From contig NZ_JPNB01000002.1 of assembly GCF_000732725.1 (NCBI RefSeq), positions 372,001-436,000 on the forward strand: a stretch of 64,000 bases of DNA, in the 5' to 3' direction. Both the position numbers and the translations under genes were made by a program. The notes beneath the pieces are model-generated. The model worked only from the letters and a program-made list of their open reading frames with translations, was not told the origin of the DNA and made no database searches. Position 1 is the stretch's first letter, and every line of letters begins with the position of its first letter. Shown here in pieces: positions 37,566 to 46,690 of this stretch. Source of the DNA: Kineothrix alysoides. GTDB lineage: Bacteria; Bacillota; Clostridia; Lachnospirales; Lachnospiraceae.

Positions 37566-37923
37566 TGTAATCCGGGCAGGAAGCAAAAGCCTAACTGATT
37601 CTTTCTGCACGTAAAGCTGTGTCTCGTTTATTCGAGGGGCAGCACGAGTCGAAAATACACGTGTTTATAACACCGGGAAGGCTGCGCTTTCACGTCTTTG
37701 CGCAACAAGGTGTCTTCTATTTATATAAACAAAAATGTGTTTCGCTCACTCTCGTAACCAGACGCTTCAACAGCGCGGCTTTCGCTTGACACGAGTACCT
37801 GTTCATCTATTTTTTATGTAATAAATACTCTTCCCTATTACAAAAAGAAAGAACCGTTCACTATTTATCAGATAATGAACGGTTCTCTTTTTTTATATCA
37901 AGCACTGTGTTTCCGACTACCCT
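37566..37923. repeat. intergenic region with dispersed repeat, copy 3
   Basis: Copy 3 occupies about 37727-37841 and is the most diverged (ATGTGTTTCGCTCACTCTCG, ACGCTTCAACAGCGCGGCTT, TTTATGTAATA...CCCTATTAC). 37580-37720 shows short GC-rich inverted segments but no gene. The terminator of the GH31 gene closes the gap. Confidence 0.6.
37850..37894 (+). terminator. bidirectional intrinsic terminator
   Basis: Perfect 11-bp stem AGAACCGTTCA / TGAACGGTTCT, then CTTTTTTTT on the plus strand; the minus strand reads TTCTTTTTG after the stem, so it can serve both GH31 and the convergent chemoreceptor gene. Confidence 0.9.
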
Positions 37924-40074
37924 TTAAACGATGAACATTTGGATTGCTTCCAGCAGCTCATCCATCTTGTTTTCCAACTCTTTCGTAGCCTCTGATAGCT
38001 GCTCTACCTGATGTACCTGCGTGTTAACGGTTTCATCCACGCAAGCCGCTGCTGCAGCTGTCTCCTCCGATACCGCGGATATGCTTTCAATGGCATTCAA
38101 GGTATCACTGCGGTTGGCGTTCATTCCTTCCACATCCTGAACGCTTAAGGAAATATTTTGAAGCAGCTTTTCCATGTTCCGGCTCATATCGGAGAACCGG
38201 CGTCTCGTCTCTTCTACCGCAATGCTCTGGGATTCCACAATTTTGCCGGCTTGTCCCGATGCCTTGATGGTATCGCCGGAAACTCCTTCGATGGCTTCGA
38301 TGACCTTTCTTATTTCCTCGGAAGAATTCTTCGCACTGTCTGCCAGCTTCTTGATGGCCTCTGCCACTACCGAGAAGCCCTTTCCTGCCTCTCCCGCTCT
38401 TGCCGCTTCTATGGAGGCATTCAGGGAAAGCAGAGTGGTTTCCTCGGAAATCTCGTCGATGGTATCGGTAAGTATCCGTATGCTGTTAATCTTCTCGGAA
38501 AGTAGCTTTATTTTCTCTGAAAGCTGTCCCGTTATTTCTCCCGCTTCTGTGGACTGGGCGATAAGAGTATCCATGCCCTTTGTTCCTTCGCCTATCATTT
38601 TACGGGTATCGTCGGCCAAGCCTTCCATTTCTTTTACATTTTCTACGGTACTCAGTATTTTGCCGGACAACGAGTCCATTTTCTGAAGGCACTGTTCCGC
38701 ATCCTGCGCCTGGCTTCCTACGCCGCCTTCGATTTCTTTCATAACTCCCTGAATGTATTCCGTAGATGCCTTAAGCTCTGTTCCTGCTTGCTTTACATTG
38801 CCTACGCAGCCGTTTACCTGAAGTGAAGTATCCCTTACTTCCATAATCAGCTTCTTAGTGTTGGAAATCGTCTCCATAATATGCCCGCTGAGCCTGCCGA
38901 ATTCTGCTCTGTCACGGATACGCATATCTACGGTCAGATCTCCCTGGGAAACCTTGGCGAGCCTCCTCGTTATGCTTCCCATATTCCGGCTGATTCCGAA
39001 CAAGATGGTTGCTCCTACAATTAATACTACCACACAGGATAGAAATACCCACAGATATATGCCGTTCTTAATGCTCAGGGCTTCCTTCATCAAACTGGCC
39101 TTGGGCGTCATGGCACAGACAGCCGCCTGATTTACCTCGCACTTGTTGTACATGAAGAGGTATTCCTTTCCATCGTACTCCACATCTTTACTATAACTGC
39201 CGGTTTCATTCTCCATGCCGCTTTTGTAATACTCTTTGTCAGAAAATGTAAATCCGTTATTTTCGCCGGAATAGATTTCCCGTCCGTCCGCCGTGACAAA
39301 AGCGACAATACTTCCATCCCCGAGAGTCAAATCATTTAAGATTTCCTCAATTCTCTGGGTGCTGACATCGATGACTACGCAGGCGTTTTTCGAGCTCACC
39401 ATCCGGTACTGGGAGCATATATAATTATTGCTGCTCGTTCCAAACCGTGTGTCCAGTACCGGATGCTCCCCCGCCCAAGTCTTTGACTTATCCGGATTAT
39501 CCGCTATCTCCCTGCTCTGTGCCATGAAGCTGTCGTAGAATCCGGTCTTGTCGCCCTTTCCGGTGGTAGTTGCCAAATCGTTCAAACTGTCCGCGGTAAC
39601 GATAATAATGTCCTTGATGAACTTATTGCTGTTCTGCTTCGTCGTAATCAAGGTCTGGGCTTTCGTAAATGCATCATTTTTAGCGCTTTGATCGTTCTTG
39701 TAGGTATCCGACACATAGTTCTTGACATTGGAATCGTTGAATAGCTGGATAGAATCCGAATCCACCGATTCAAAGCCGAAATCCAGAAGCTTGGCGGTCA
39801 TCTGTAAGGCCGTTCTCGCTGATTCCCCGTAGTTATCCAGCATGCCCTTTGAAGCCTTGTTATACGCAAAATTCCCCACCAAGGCTACCATGCACACAGG
39901 TATCAAAAATCCAGCTGTAAGCTGAACCTTTAAGCTGAGACCCCTTTTGGCCTTTTTCTTCCCCATGCTTTCCATCTTTCCTGCTTTTTTACTCACTTTT
40001 CTATCTAATTTTATATCCCCGTTTATGCCTGACTTCTTTTGTGCCCTTATTTCTGTTTCCTTTTTTCTTATCAT
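37924..40074 (-). CDS. methyl-accepting chemotaxis protein
   Basis: Second chemoreceptor, about 716 residues. N-terminal ~55 residues are Lys-rich, then TM1 ([21 protein letters not shown]), a dCache-like sensor ([20 protein letters not shown]), TM2 ([22 protein letters not shown]), HAMP and signalling domain with [20 protein letters not shown]. The start at 40074 follows AAGGGGA; a GTG at 40107 is in frame but without proper spacing. Ligand may be a sugar given the neighbourhood, which is speculation. Confidence 0.92.
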   Translation of the reverse strand: MIRKKETEIRAQKKSGINGDIKLDRKVSKKAGKMESMGKKKAKRGLSLKVQLTAGFLIPVCMVALVGNFAYNKASKGMLDNYGESARTALQMTAKLLDFGFESVDSDSIQLFNDSNVKNYVSDTYKNDQSAKNDAFTKAQTLITTKQNSNKFIKDIIIVTADSLNDLATTTGKGDKTGFYDSFMAQSREIADNPDKSKTWAGEHPVLDTRFGTSSNNYICSQYRMVSSKNACVVIDVSTQRIEEILNDLTLGDGSIVAFVTADGREIYSGENNGFTFSDKEYYKSGMENETGSYSKDVEYDGKEYLFMYNKCEVNQAAVCAMTPKASLMKEALSIKNGIYLWVFLSCVVVLIVGATILFGISRNMGSITRRLAKVSQGDLTVDMRIRDRAEFGRLSGHIMETISNTKKLIMEVRDTSLQVNGCVGNVKQAGTELKASTEYIQGVMKEIEGGVGSQAQDAEQCLQKMDSLSGKILSTVENVKEMEGLADDTRKMIGEGTKGMDTLIAQSTEAGEITGQLSEKIKLLSEKINSIRILTDTIDEISEETTLLSLNASIEAARAGEAGKGFSVVAEAIKKLADSAKNSSEEIRKVIEAIEGVSGDTIKASGQAGKIVESQSIAVEETRRRFSDMSRNMEKLLQNISLSVQDVEGMNANRSDTLNAIESISAVSEETAAAAACVDETVNTQVHQVEQLSEATKELENKMDELLEAIQMFIV

Positions 40075-40284
40075 CGTCGCCGTCCCCTTTGACAGATTCT
40101 TTTTCACCTTTTCTATATTAACATGGAAAATAAAGGATTTTTACCGGATAAAATGCACTCTTTTTACCGCAATTTTTTAATATTTATTACTTTAATCGCT
40201 ATTTTTTTACTTTTTACAGTGACTTTCCATTGTCCTCCTTTGTCCCTTACCCTTTCCTCATAGCAGGCCGCATTATCAACAAAA

Positions 40285-40310
40285 AAGCCGGTATTCCGCA
40301 GAATACCAGC
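40285..40310 (-). terminator. intrinsic terminator of DUF3795 gene
   Basis: Minus strand GCTGGTATTC-TGCG-GAATACCGGC then TTTTTTG. Confidence 0.85.
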
Positions 40311-40372
40311 CATAATTCCATTTGCGACAATCCGGAACACATAAATAGACCTGATTGTTTTATTATTTAATT

Positions 40373-40666
40373 TTATGCTTTTTCAGTCATATATGTCCTC
40401 AAATTACCGACTCTCTCACATATATTTTTCTCAAACTCCTCATCGCTGAACTGGGGGTCACGCGTAATCCTCCAAACAGCACAGGGTACTTCTCCGCATT
40501 TTCCGCAGCTTTCCACTTTCTTATCTCCTAAAGCACACTCATAAATTGCACATGCCCTTCCCTCCGGCGCATGGAACACCTTCCCCATACTTTCGTTACA
40601 TCCCTTGCACAAATTGCCGTAGCAAGCGCAGGTACTGCAATCCGTTCCGCAACAGCTCAAGCTCAT
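40373..40666 (-). CDS. DUF3795 family cysteine-rich protein
   Basis: 97 residues with 11 cysteines: CCGTDCSTCACYGNLCKGC at the start and CAIYECALGDKKVESCGKC in the middle. Matches the DUF3795 pattern; likely binds zinc or another metal. Function unknown. Own terminator; promoter region shared with nothing obvious. Confidence 0.85.
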   Translation of the reverse strand: MSLSCCGTDCSTCACYGNLCKGCNESMGKVFHAPEGRACAIYECALGDKKVESCGKCGEVPCAVWRITRDPQFSDEEFEKNICERVGNLRTYMTEKA

Positions 40667-40761
40667 TTTTCATACCTTCCCTTCCTTTGATACGATATCT
40701 TTGGATTCAAGCATAACGCTCTGATTATGATTCTTCTCCCCTTAATTCTACAAGATTATCT

Positions 40762-41619
40762 CTATTTTTCTTGTAAAAATGCGACACCCTTCATTGCGAA
40801 GCCTTTTGCCTCCTGAGGGGACATGGTATGAAACTGCTTAAAATCATTTACCAGATGGGCCTGATCCGTATAGCCAAGCTCATATACCGCATCGAGAATA
40901 TTAAAGTCATTTCGAAACAGCATGTCGTGCCATAGATATTGATACCGTATAAGAGAGGAGAACTTTTTGGGAGAGACACCTATATTTTCCCGGAATATCC
41001 GTTCCAAGTGTCTGCTGCTTATATGAATGTCTTTGGAAAGCTGCTCGATTCTGAGATTTCCTTTTCTTTGCAGAATTTCAGATACCACTTCCATGACAAT
41101 GGGATTGCTTCTCTCCAAATGGATATTTTTTAACAAGAACCTTTCCGCAATGACAATCCTATCCTCTATATTTATCATGTCGAACAAAAGAGGCTGAAGT
41201 TCTTTCCTGAGCTTGGAAAAATGATAATCCACATGAAAGAATTCATTCTTAACATCCTTCATGGATTCTTCCGAGAAGAGAACTGCACTCCACGCGTAAA
41301 AACGAATGGCGAAGGTGGAAAGCTCCACACGCTTGTCGTCTATATGGCTGCTCAAAAAGGATCTGTCATCGATTCCGCAGAAGCTTCCTTCCAGAGTATT
41401 TTCTGTATAATTGATATCGAAAATAATGTCCATGCAGGTATCCGGCGTTACCAACCCTTGCACAGGGATACCCGTCTGGGGCCGTATGTAAGGCTTACTG
41501 CTGCCCCAGAAACACCTGACAAACGGCTTCAGCGCGTCACACGGCTCGAATTCCATGTAGTCCGGGCCACAGGCAAAGGGAGTGGCGGTTAATGGTTTAT
41601 ATATTTTATGAAAATCCAT
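40762..41619 (-). CDS. AraC family transcriptional regulator
   Basis: 285 residues. N-terminal sensing domain (YMEFEPCDALKPFVRCFWGS, the DUF6597-type pattern) and C-terminal AraC double HTH (LRIEQLSKDIHISSRHLERIF and NILDAVYELGYTDQAHLVNDF). GGAGGAGG site. Target genes not evident; upstream lies a region of repeats and gene debris. Confidence 0.9.
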   Translation of the reverse strand: MDFHKIYKPLTATPFACGPDYMEFEPCDALKPFVRCFWGSSKPYIRPQTGIPVQGLVTPDTCMDIIFDINYTENTLEGSFCGIDDRSFLSSHIDDKRVELSTFAIRFYAWSAVLFSEESMKDVKNEFFHVDYHFSKLRKELQPLLFDMINIEDRIVIAERFLLKNIHLERSNPIVMEVVSEILQRKGNLRIEQLSKDIHISSRHLERIFRENIGVSPKKFSSLIRYQYLWHDMLFRNDFNILDAVYELGYTDQAHLVNDFKQFHTMSPQEAKGFAMKGVAFLQEK

Positions 41620-41791
41620 TGCCTCCTCCTTCGTTGTGCCTATTGTAAGTCATGTATGACTATAACTGCTTTTTTCGTATGCTATATTTTCATTCAAATA
41701 GCGTATTCATTATCTTTCATGATATTATAGCATTTGTTATACCATTTATCTATCACTAGGCAATCGTTTCTTTAAAATGATATACTCGTCA

Positions 41792-41850
41792 GATAGGGAA
41801 TTGCAGAAGGGTGCCGTAACGAGATTGGTATAGGAACGCTCCCCGTAATG
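41792..41850 (+). pseudogene. fragment of a transglutaminase-like gene
   Basis: About 59 bases align with the interior of the intact transglutaminase-like gene of this window (46982-47043): GGAATTGCAGAAGGGTGCC matches GGAACTGCAAAAGGGCGCT and GAACGCTCCCCGTAATG matches GAATGCTCCCCGCAATG. A 2-base deletion breaks the frame. The rest of the gene is absent. Confidence 0.6.
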
Positions 41851-41883
41851 GCAAGTTCCCTCAAAGGTGAAAATCTCTTTTTA

Positions 41884-42033
41884 GAAAACAAGATAAAATG
41901 TAGAATACGAGAGTGCTTCGTACACTCTCGCGGGCAAATACTTTAACAGCACAGCTTTTGTTCCGCGCGTAGCAGAGCATATCGTTGCCCAAAGGACAAC
42001 ACGAGTGTCTTCCACTCGTGTTTAATATCATAG
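41884..42033 (+). repeat. dispersed intergenic repeat, copy 4
   Basis: Blocks CACTCTCGCGGGCAAATACTTTAACAG, CACAGCTTTTGTTCCGCGCG and TTGCCCAAAGG are shared with copies 1 and 2. This copy also has hairpins CGAGAGTG/CACTCTCG and ACACGAGTG/CACTCGTGT. Confidence 0.75.
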
Positions 42034-42081
42034 GAGGCAATACCTTCATACGTTAAAGCAACAATGTCTTTCCTATAATAT

Positions 42082-42133
42082 AAACAGGGCTGCTGCAAAA
42101 TGTGGGATCTCTGATTTGCAACAACCCTGTTTA
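42082..42133. repeat. 18-bp inverted repeat
   Basis: AAACAGGGCTGCTGCAAA / TTTGCAACAACCCTGTTT, one mismatch pair plus one unpaired position, loop of about 15 bases. Could be a terminator for the CPBP gene or a solo end of a lost insertion sequence. Confidence 0.6.
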
Positions 42134-42221
42134 AAAGTACATTGTACTAAATTTGTATTCTGTCAATTTTTAGGCTTTTATAAGTAAGCGGGTGTCAAAT
42201 ACGACCACCGATATACATCTT

Positions 42222-43004
42222 TTAAGATATAGTCTCTAAATTATCTGACCTTAAATTATCCGTCTCAAGCTTCTTGCACGTTTTCCATATGACAATTGCA
42301 TAAATTAATAATATACACACTTGTAAAGCCAAGGTGATAATTGCTTTTATACCCCAATCTTCACAGGTTATACTTGCAATATAATCATGAAGTGCATGCC
42401 AAATGATTAAAAACCACAGACTTTTTGTAATACTTACTATTTCGGCAAGAACAAAGCCAACCAGAAATGCAAAAATCATTTGTAATATGAGATATACTAA
42501 ACTTTTACCATTAAGTGCATTCGCTAAGTGCAGCACACCAAATATAATTGATGAAAAAATAATGGCAGTTTTGCTTCCCTTTACAAGCAGAAAATTATAT
42601 GCAATTCCTCTAAAATATATTTCTTCATTAAATCCTACCGCAATTACAAATAATAAAAGAACAATATATTGTTTTACTGTTATTTCTGCTGAAAATCCTA
42701 ATAATAATATAGCTATGACTTCTATCAAAACCAGAGGAATGTAATGCATGACCTTCTTTAGTGTATTTCTTTTTTGCAGCCTAAACCCGCATTCTATTAA
42801 TGATAAACCCGTTTTATTAATTATGAACAGGCTTATAAAAACAGAAAAAATCAAAAAGATAGTAGTTACAATAAGCTGCATTTCTATTTGTAAATTTAAA
42901 ATTTGTGGTATTGCAGTTCCTAATCCGGTCATAAATGTGCATAAAAATGCCGCACCTATAGCACATATATATGGATGTCTTTTTCTGAATCGTTCTTTCA
43001 TCAT
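42222..43004 (-). CDS. CPBP family intramembrane metalloprotease
   Basis: Integral membrane protein of 260 residues, about seven TM segments, CAAX-protease/bacteriocin-processing (Abi) family. Motif 1 GFNEEIYFRGIAYN (EExxxR), motif 2 IFGVLHLAN and motif 3 IIWHALHDY provide the Glu and His residues. Its ATG overlaps the stop of the TetR gene, so it is coupled to and probably repressed by it. Such proteins can process peptides or give bacteriocin immunity; target unknown. AT-rich relative to surroundings. Confidence 0.9.
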   Translation of the reverse strand: MMKERFRKRHPYICAIGAAFLCTFMTGLGTAIPQILNLQIEMQLIVTTIFLIFSVFISLFIINKTGLSLIECGFRLQKRNTLKKVMHYIPLVLIEVIAILLLGFSAEITVKQYIVLLLFVIAVGFNEEIYFRGIAYNFLLVKGSKTAIIFSSIIFGVLHLANALNGKSLVYLILQMIFAFLVGFVLAEIVSITKSLWFLIIWHALHDYIASITCEDWGIKAIITLALQVCILLIYAIVIWKTCKKLETDNLRSDNLETIS

Positions 43005-43582
43005 TTCTCTTCCTCTTCAATCTTCAATTTTATCATCAATCCCTTAAATGAATTATTTAATAATCTTCTTGTTTCATCATCACTAAAGCGGCAATTATTT
43101 GTCGCATACATTGATGCAATGCCATGTGCTGTAAGCCAAACTCCCGCATACAATTCCTGAGAAAATTGTTTACCTAAGCCGGTCATTTTGCCTATCATTT
43201 CTAAAACTTCATCATCACCTTCTGTTGAACCGACAATTTCCAGCATACTTTTATTTTCAAATGCATCTGACATAAATAGCAGCTTAAATAAATTCTTTTC
43301 CTTCTTTGCAAATTCAATATATGCTAAGCCTATATTCAAAAATCTGTTATCAGGATCGCTCATAACTTCGTACATTATTTCATTGTATATTTTTTCTGTC
43401 TCTTTATAAACTTCATCTTTTAATCCGTCCATTGATTTATATACGCGAAATATTGGATGTACAGAGCATCCGATCATCTCTGCAATTGCACGAGCATTTA
43501 AGTTTTCTATGCCCCTTTCTCTAACAATACGAATAGATGTATTTATAATTTGTTCTTGTGTAATTCTTATTTTGGGCGGCAA
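43001..43582 (-). CDS. TetR/AcrR family transcriptional regulator
   Basis: 193 residues, TTG start behind GGAGAGGAGA. N-terminal HTH (NARAIAEMIGCSVHPIFRVYKSMDGLKDEVY), and a C-terminal ligand domain of the TetR_C_33/WHG type (LYAGVWLTAHGIASMYATN). Overlaps the CPBP protease gene by 4 bases. A palindrome over its own promoter suggests autoregulation. Confidence 0.9.
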   Translation of the reverse strand: MPPKIRITQEQIINTSIRIVRERGIENLNARAIAEMIGCSVHPIFRVYKSMDGLKDEVYKETEKIYNEIMYEVMSDPDNRFLNIGLAYIEFAKKEKNLFKLLFMSDAFENKSMLEIVGSTEGDDEVLEMIGKMTGLGKQFSQELYAGVWLTAHGIASMYATNNCRFSDDETRRLLNNSFKGLMIKLKIEEEEK

Positions 43583-43603
43583 AGCAATCTCTCCTCTCCA
43601 ATA

Positions 43604-43659
43604 AGTAACTCACGTTATGTATCACATGTTACTCTATCATTTTAATTAACCGTTGTCAA
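43604..43659 (-). promoter_or_regulatory. tetR promoter with overlapping palindromic operator
   Basis: Minus strand: TTGACA, 17-base spacer, TAGAGT (43631-43659). A 30-base palindrome AGTAACTCACG...CATGTTACT (43604-43633) overlaps the -10 end and the start of transcription. Classic placement for TetR self-repression. Confidence 0.65.
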
Positions 43660-43901
43660 TAATATTGTTTGGTAGTAGCAATTTCACATAGTACGCCGTA
43701 AATAGCTTTGAATAGAAACTCATATACACTGTTATATTTTCATTGACAACTCCGATATGATTATGTTCAATCAAAACTTATGGATATATTTTACCTTAAT
43801 AACTCATTTTGTAACAGACAGTTTAATATGCTGATTACAGCAAAAATGCGTAAGACAAGACCGACATTTGAGCTTAATTCGGACTGTTCTGATTTTAAAT
43901 A

Positions 43902-43940
43902 AAACAACCGGTTTCCTTTCCTTCCGGAAACCGGTTGTTT
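43902..43940 (-). terminator. intrinsic terminator of SDR gene
   Basis: Perfect 15-bp stem AAACAACCGGTTTCC / GGAAACCGGTTGTTT, 11 bases after the stop. The preceding 43660-43900 stretch holds no gene I can see. Confidence 0.85.
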
Positions 43941-43950
43941 TTACTTTCTT

Positions 43951-44727
43951 TTACACTAGGGAGCTGCCGCCGTCCACAATAATAAACTGTCCCTGCACAT
44001 AGCTGGAAGCATCACTGGAAAGGTAAAGAATCGTGCCGTTTAATTCTCCCCGATTGCCCGGGCGGCCCGTAGGATTAGAATAATTATATCCCTTCAGAAA
44101 TTCCTCGGACTTAAACAATGTTCCGCTCGTCATCTCGCTTTCAAAAAGTGCCGGCCCAATAGCATTTACCGTGATACCGTATTTTGCATAGGATGCCGCC
44201 ATACCTCTGGTCAGGCCTACCACTGCCGCTTTAGAAGAATTGTAGGAATGTCTGATAAACAGGTCGGACTTATCCGCAACAACTGCATTGATAGACGCAA
44301 TGTTGATAATTTTACCATAGTTGTTTTCCTTCATATGGGGAATGACATACTTGCTTACCAGAAAGATTCCCTTTACATTTGTGTCAAAGGACTTATCCCA
44401 TTCTTCCACCGTCATGCTGTCTACGCCGCCTCGCACCGCTATCCCTGCATTATTCAGCAAAATGTCAATCTGACCGAAGACTTCCAGTATTTTACCGATT
44501 GCCGACTTTACACTTTCCTCATCTGTGACATCGCAGGCCTGTGCTATCGCTTTTCTTCCTGTTTTTTCAATTTCAACCCTTACTGTATCCAGCTTTTCCG
44601 CTCGCCTTGCAAGCAGCACCACATCTGCTCCCGCTTTTGCGTAGGCGAGTGCGGCATCTGCCCCAAGTCCGGAGCTTGCACCTGTCACTACTGCTACTTT
44701 TCCTGTTAAATCAAAATAATTATCCAT
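43951..44727 (-). CDS. SDR family oxidoreductase (gluconate 5-dehydrogenase-like)
   Basis: Classical short-chain dehydrogenase, 258 residues: cofactor loop VVTGASSGLGADAALAYAKAG, NNAG in DILLNNAGIAVRGG, catalytic Ser in INIASINAV, Y-x3-K in RHSYNSSKAAVVGLTR. A basic pair ARRAEK after beta-2 hints at NADP(H). Resembles sugar-acid dehydrogenases such as IdnO/KduD; substrate not fixed. Monocistronic. Confidence 0.9.
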   Translation of the reverse strand: MDNYFDLTGKVAVVTGASSGLGADAALAYAKAGADVVLLARRAEKLDTVRVEIEKTGRKAIAQACDVTDEESVKSAIGKILEVFGQIDILLNNAGIAVRGGVDSMTVEEWDKSFDTNVKGIFLVSKYVIPHMKENNYGKIINIASINAVVADKSDLFIRHSYNSSKAAVVGLTRGMAASYAKYGITVNAIGPALFESEMTSGTLFKSEEFLKGYNYSNPTGRPGNRGELNGTILYLSSDASSYVQGQFIIVDGGSSLV

Positions 44728-44892
44728 CTTCCTGCATCCTTTCTTTTTATTCTATATCTAAGTATATTTTACCTGCAATTATATAAAACATCCATCATGA
44801 ACATTAAATAAGTTTATGATTATGTCGACGCTTTGTTACAGCTTATCTTACATTTCTTGGAAATCTATTTGCTTTAGCTCAAGAAAAATGTA

Positions 44893-44923
44893 TTGACTCC
44901 CACGCAACGTGATAGTGTAATAT
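44893..44923 (+). promoter_or_regulatory. MerR-type promoter with 19-bp spacer
   Basis: TTGACT, 19-base spacer, TAATAT. The spacer CCCACGCAACGTGATAG is of the kind bound and unwound by TipA-like MerR activators. It drives the MerR gene itself. Confidence 0.7.
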
Positions 44924-44999
44924 ATTATCTAAGAGAAAGGATAAGATATTTATAAGTAAGTTTCTGCATTACTTTTTTAATTTTAAGAGGATGGTAATT

Positions 45000-45866
45000 A
45001 TGAAGACGATAAGCCAAGTTGCTGAATTAACGGGAATAAGCATAAGAACTCTGCAATACTATGATGAAATCGGGCTTTTAGAGCCAAGCGAACTGACACC
45101 GGCAGGCTATCGCTTATACAGTGATGAGGCATTGCAAAAGTTACAGCAAATTTTACTTTTTAGAGAATTTGATTTTAAACTGAAAGAAATCAAAGAGATT
45201 CTGCAAAGGCCGGAGTTCGATAAAATCGAGGCTTTTAAGAAGCAAAAGAAACTGCTCTGTCTAAAGCGAAACCGGATAGACAAGCTGATCGAGCTTCTAA
45301 GCAGATTGGAGAAGGGAGAGCAGTATATGAGTTTTAAAGAATTTGACCTAAGTGAATATATTGAGGCCTTGGAACAATTCAAAAGCGAAAAGAAAGATGA
45401 TATAATTAAGTATTGGGGAAGCATCGAGAACTTCAATCAGTTTATTCAAAAAGTCAAGGACGATGAATCTAATGTATCAAAGCTTGCTATTAAGCAATTC
45501 GGCAGCGTGGAAAAATATACGGAAGCCATGAAATACAATTTGGAACATTTCTCAGAATTAATGGAACAGTCAAATGCTATCATCGAAAATAAGGATGATA
45601 TTATGAAAAAAAGTGATGAATTATACATTAAACTGACTTCTGATATGACCAGAGATATCTCCTCCAGTGAAATCCAGGACATTATTCATGAAATTATTGA
45701 ATTTTCAAATAAAAATAATTTGGGAATAGATATGGGTGAAGGATTCTGGGATCTGGTAATAGAGGGCTATTCTCATGATACAATCAAGGCAATTAATGAC
45801 GAAAAGTATGGGACAGGTGCTTCTGATTATATTGCCAGAGCATTACAATACCATTTGCACAAGTAA
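45000..45866 (+). CDS. MerR family regulator with TipAS-like ligand domain
   Basis: 288 residues. N-terminal MerR HTH (KTISQVAELTGISIRTLQYYDEIGLL, SDEALQKLQQILLFREFDFKLKEI), dimerisation helix, then a helical C-terminal domain (KQFGSVEKYTEAMKYNLEHF, GEGFWDLVIEGYSHDTIKAIND) like the thiopeptide-binding TipAS domain. Likely senses a small molecule and activates its own promoter. The start used follows AGAGGA; an in-frame ATG at 44991 overlaps that site. An AraC gene follows after 32 bases. Confidence 0.92.
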   Translation: MKTISQVAELTGISIRTLQYYDEIGLLEPSELTPAGYRLYSDEALQKLQQILLFREFDFKLKEIKEILQRPEFDKIEAFKKQKKLLCLKRNRIDKLIELLSRLEKGEQYMSFKEFDLSEYIEALEQFKSEKKDDIIKYWGSIENFNQFIQKVKDDESNVSKLAIKQFGSVEKYTEAMKYNLEHFSELMEQSNAIIENKDDIMKKSDELYIKLTSDMTRDISSSEIQDIIHEIIEFSNKNNLGIDMGEGFWDLVIEGYSHDTIKAINDEKYGTGASDYIARALQYHLHK

Positions 45867-45898
45867 CCGCCGGCCTATGCAGTAGAAGGAGTTCATCC

Positions 45899-46615
45899 GT
45901 GAGTAAAATATATTTTGAAAATGACTATATCGTAGTCATTCCAACTTTTAAAAGCGTTTCTATTCACAAACATAATTTTCTTCATATCTTTTTGCTATCG
46001 GAAAAGGAAGGAAATCAGCATTGTTATCGAGTATTAATCGTGGATAGAAACGTCAAGCACCAGATGCCTCCAAGAGAACAGTGCCAGCTATTTCTTTTGA
46101 TCGATCCTACAAGTCTTTTGGCAGAAAAACTAAAATCCGATTATCTTCCGGGAGCTGAAAGTATATTGTCAGAAAGCATTATGTTAACCCAGGATTATCC
46201 TGCTGATGGCTTGCAGCATGAAGTCGTTTCGTTTATAGAAAGCTTACTTCGCGAAATGAATTTGCCGAGGAAAGAAAACGATGGGAAGCACGGTGAGCCG
46301 GATGCAAGGGATGAACGTGTGGCAAAGCTTATCGTGGATATCAAGAATTATCGCCATTTGGAAAGCCTGCTGGAAGAAATTGCACGGGAAAATTTTATTT
46401 CAATCGGAAGGCTTTCCCATATATTCAAGGAACAAACCGGCAGCTCCTTAAAAGGATATCTAAATATTAAGCAGCTGGAAAAAGCCTATAAATTGGTTCT
46501 GGAAGGACACTCTATCGTTTATGCAGCATTAGAGGCCGGGTTCTCCAGTGCGGCGCATCTGGCGGCCATGTGCAAAAAGCAGACCGGAATATCCATTACC
46601 GCTGTTTTAAAATAG
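45899..46615 (+). CDS. AraC-type HTH regulator, short
   Basis: 238 residues, GTG start behind AGAAGGAG. The N-terminal ~140 residues are cupin-like (SIHKHNFLHIFLLSEKEGNQHCYRVLIVDRNVKHQMPP). The C-terminal HTH pair FISIGRLSHIFKEQTGSSLKGYL and IVYAALEAGFSSAAHLAAMC is AraC-like. Probably in one operon with the MerR gene and may control the transglutaminase-like gene downstream. Confidence 0.85.
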   Translation: MSKIYFENDYIVVIPTFKSVSIHKHNFLHIFLLSEKEGNQHCYRVLIVDRNVKHQMPPREQCQLFLLIDPTSLLAEKLKSDYLPGAESILSESIMLTQDYPADGLQHEVVSFIESLLREMNLPRKENDGKHGEPDARDERVAKLIVDIKNYRHLESLLEEIARENFISIGRLSHIFKEQTGSSLKGYLNIKQLEKAYKLVLEGHSIVYAALEAGFSSAAHLAAMCKKQTGISITAVLK

Positions 46616-46690
46616 CAGGTTTTTGAAAGACTTTAGACAAAACAGGGGGTATCATTTTCTCATAATAGATTAAGAGAGGATATGATAATA

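Noticed and set aside
42082-42133. 18-bp inverted repeat considered as an insertion-sequence end
   Set aside because: No transposase fragment or second end nearby; a terminator explains it as well, so I list it only as a repeat.
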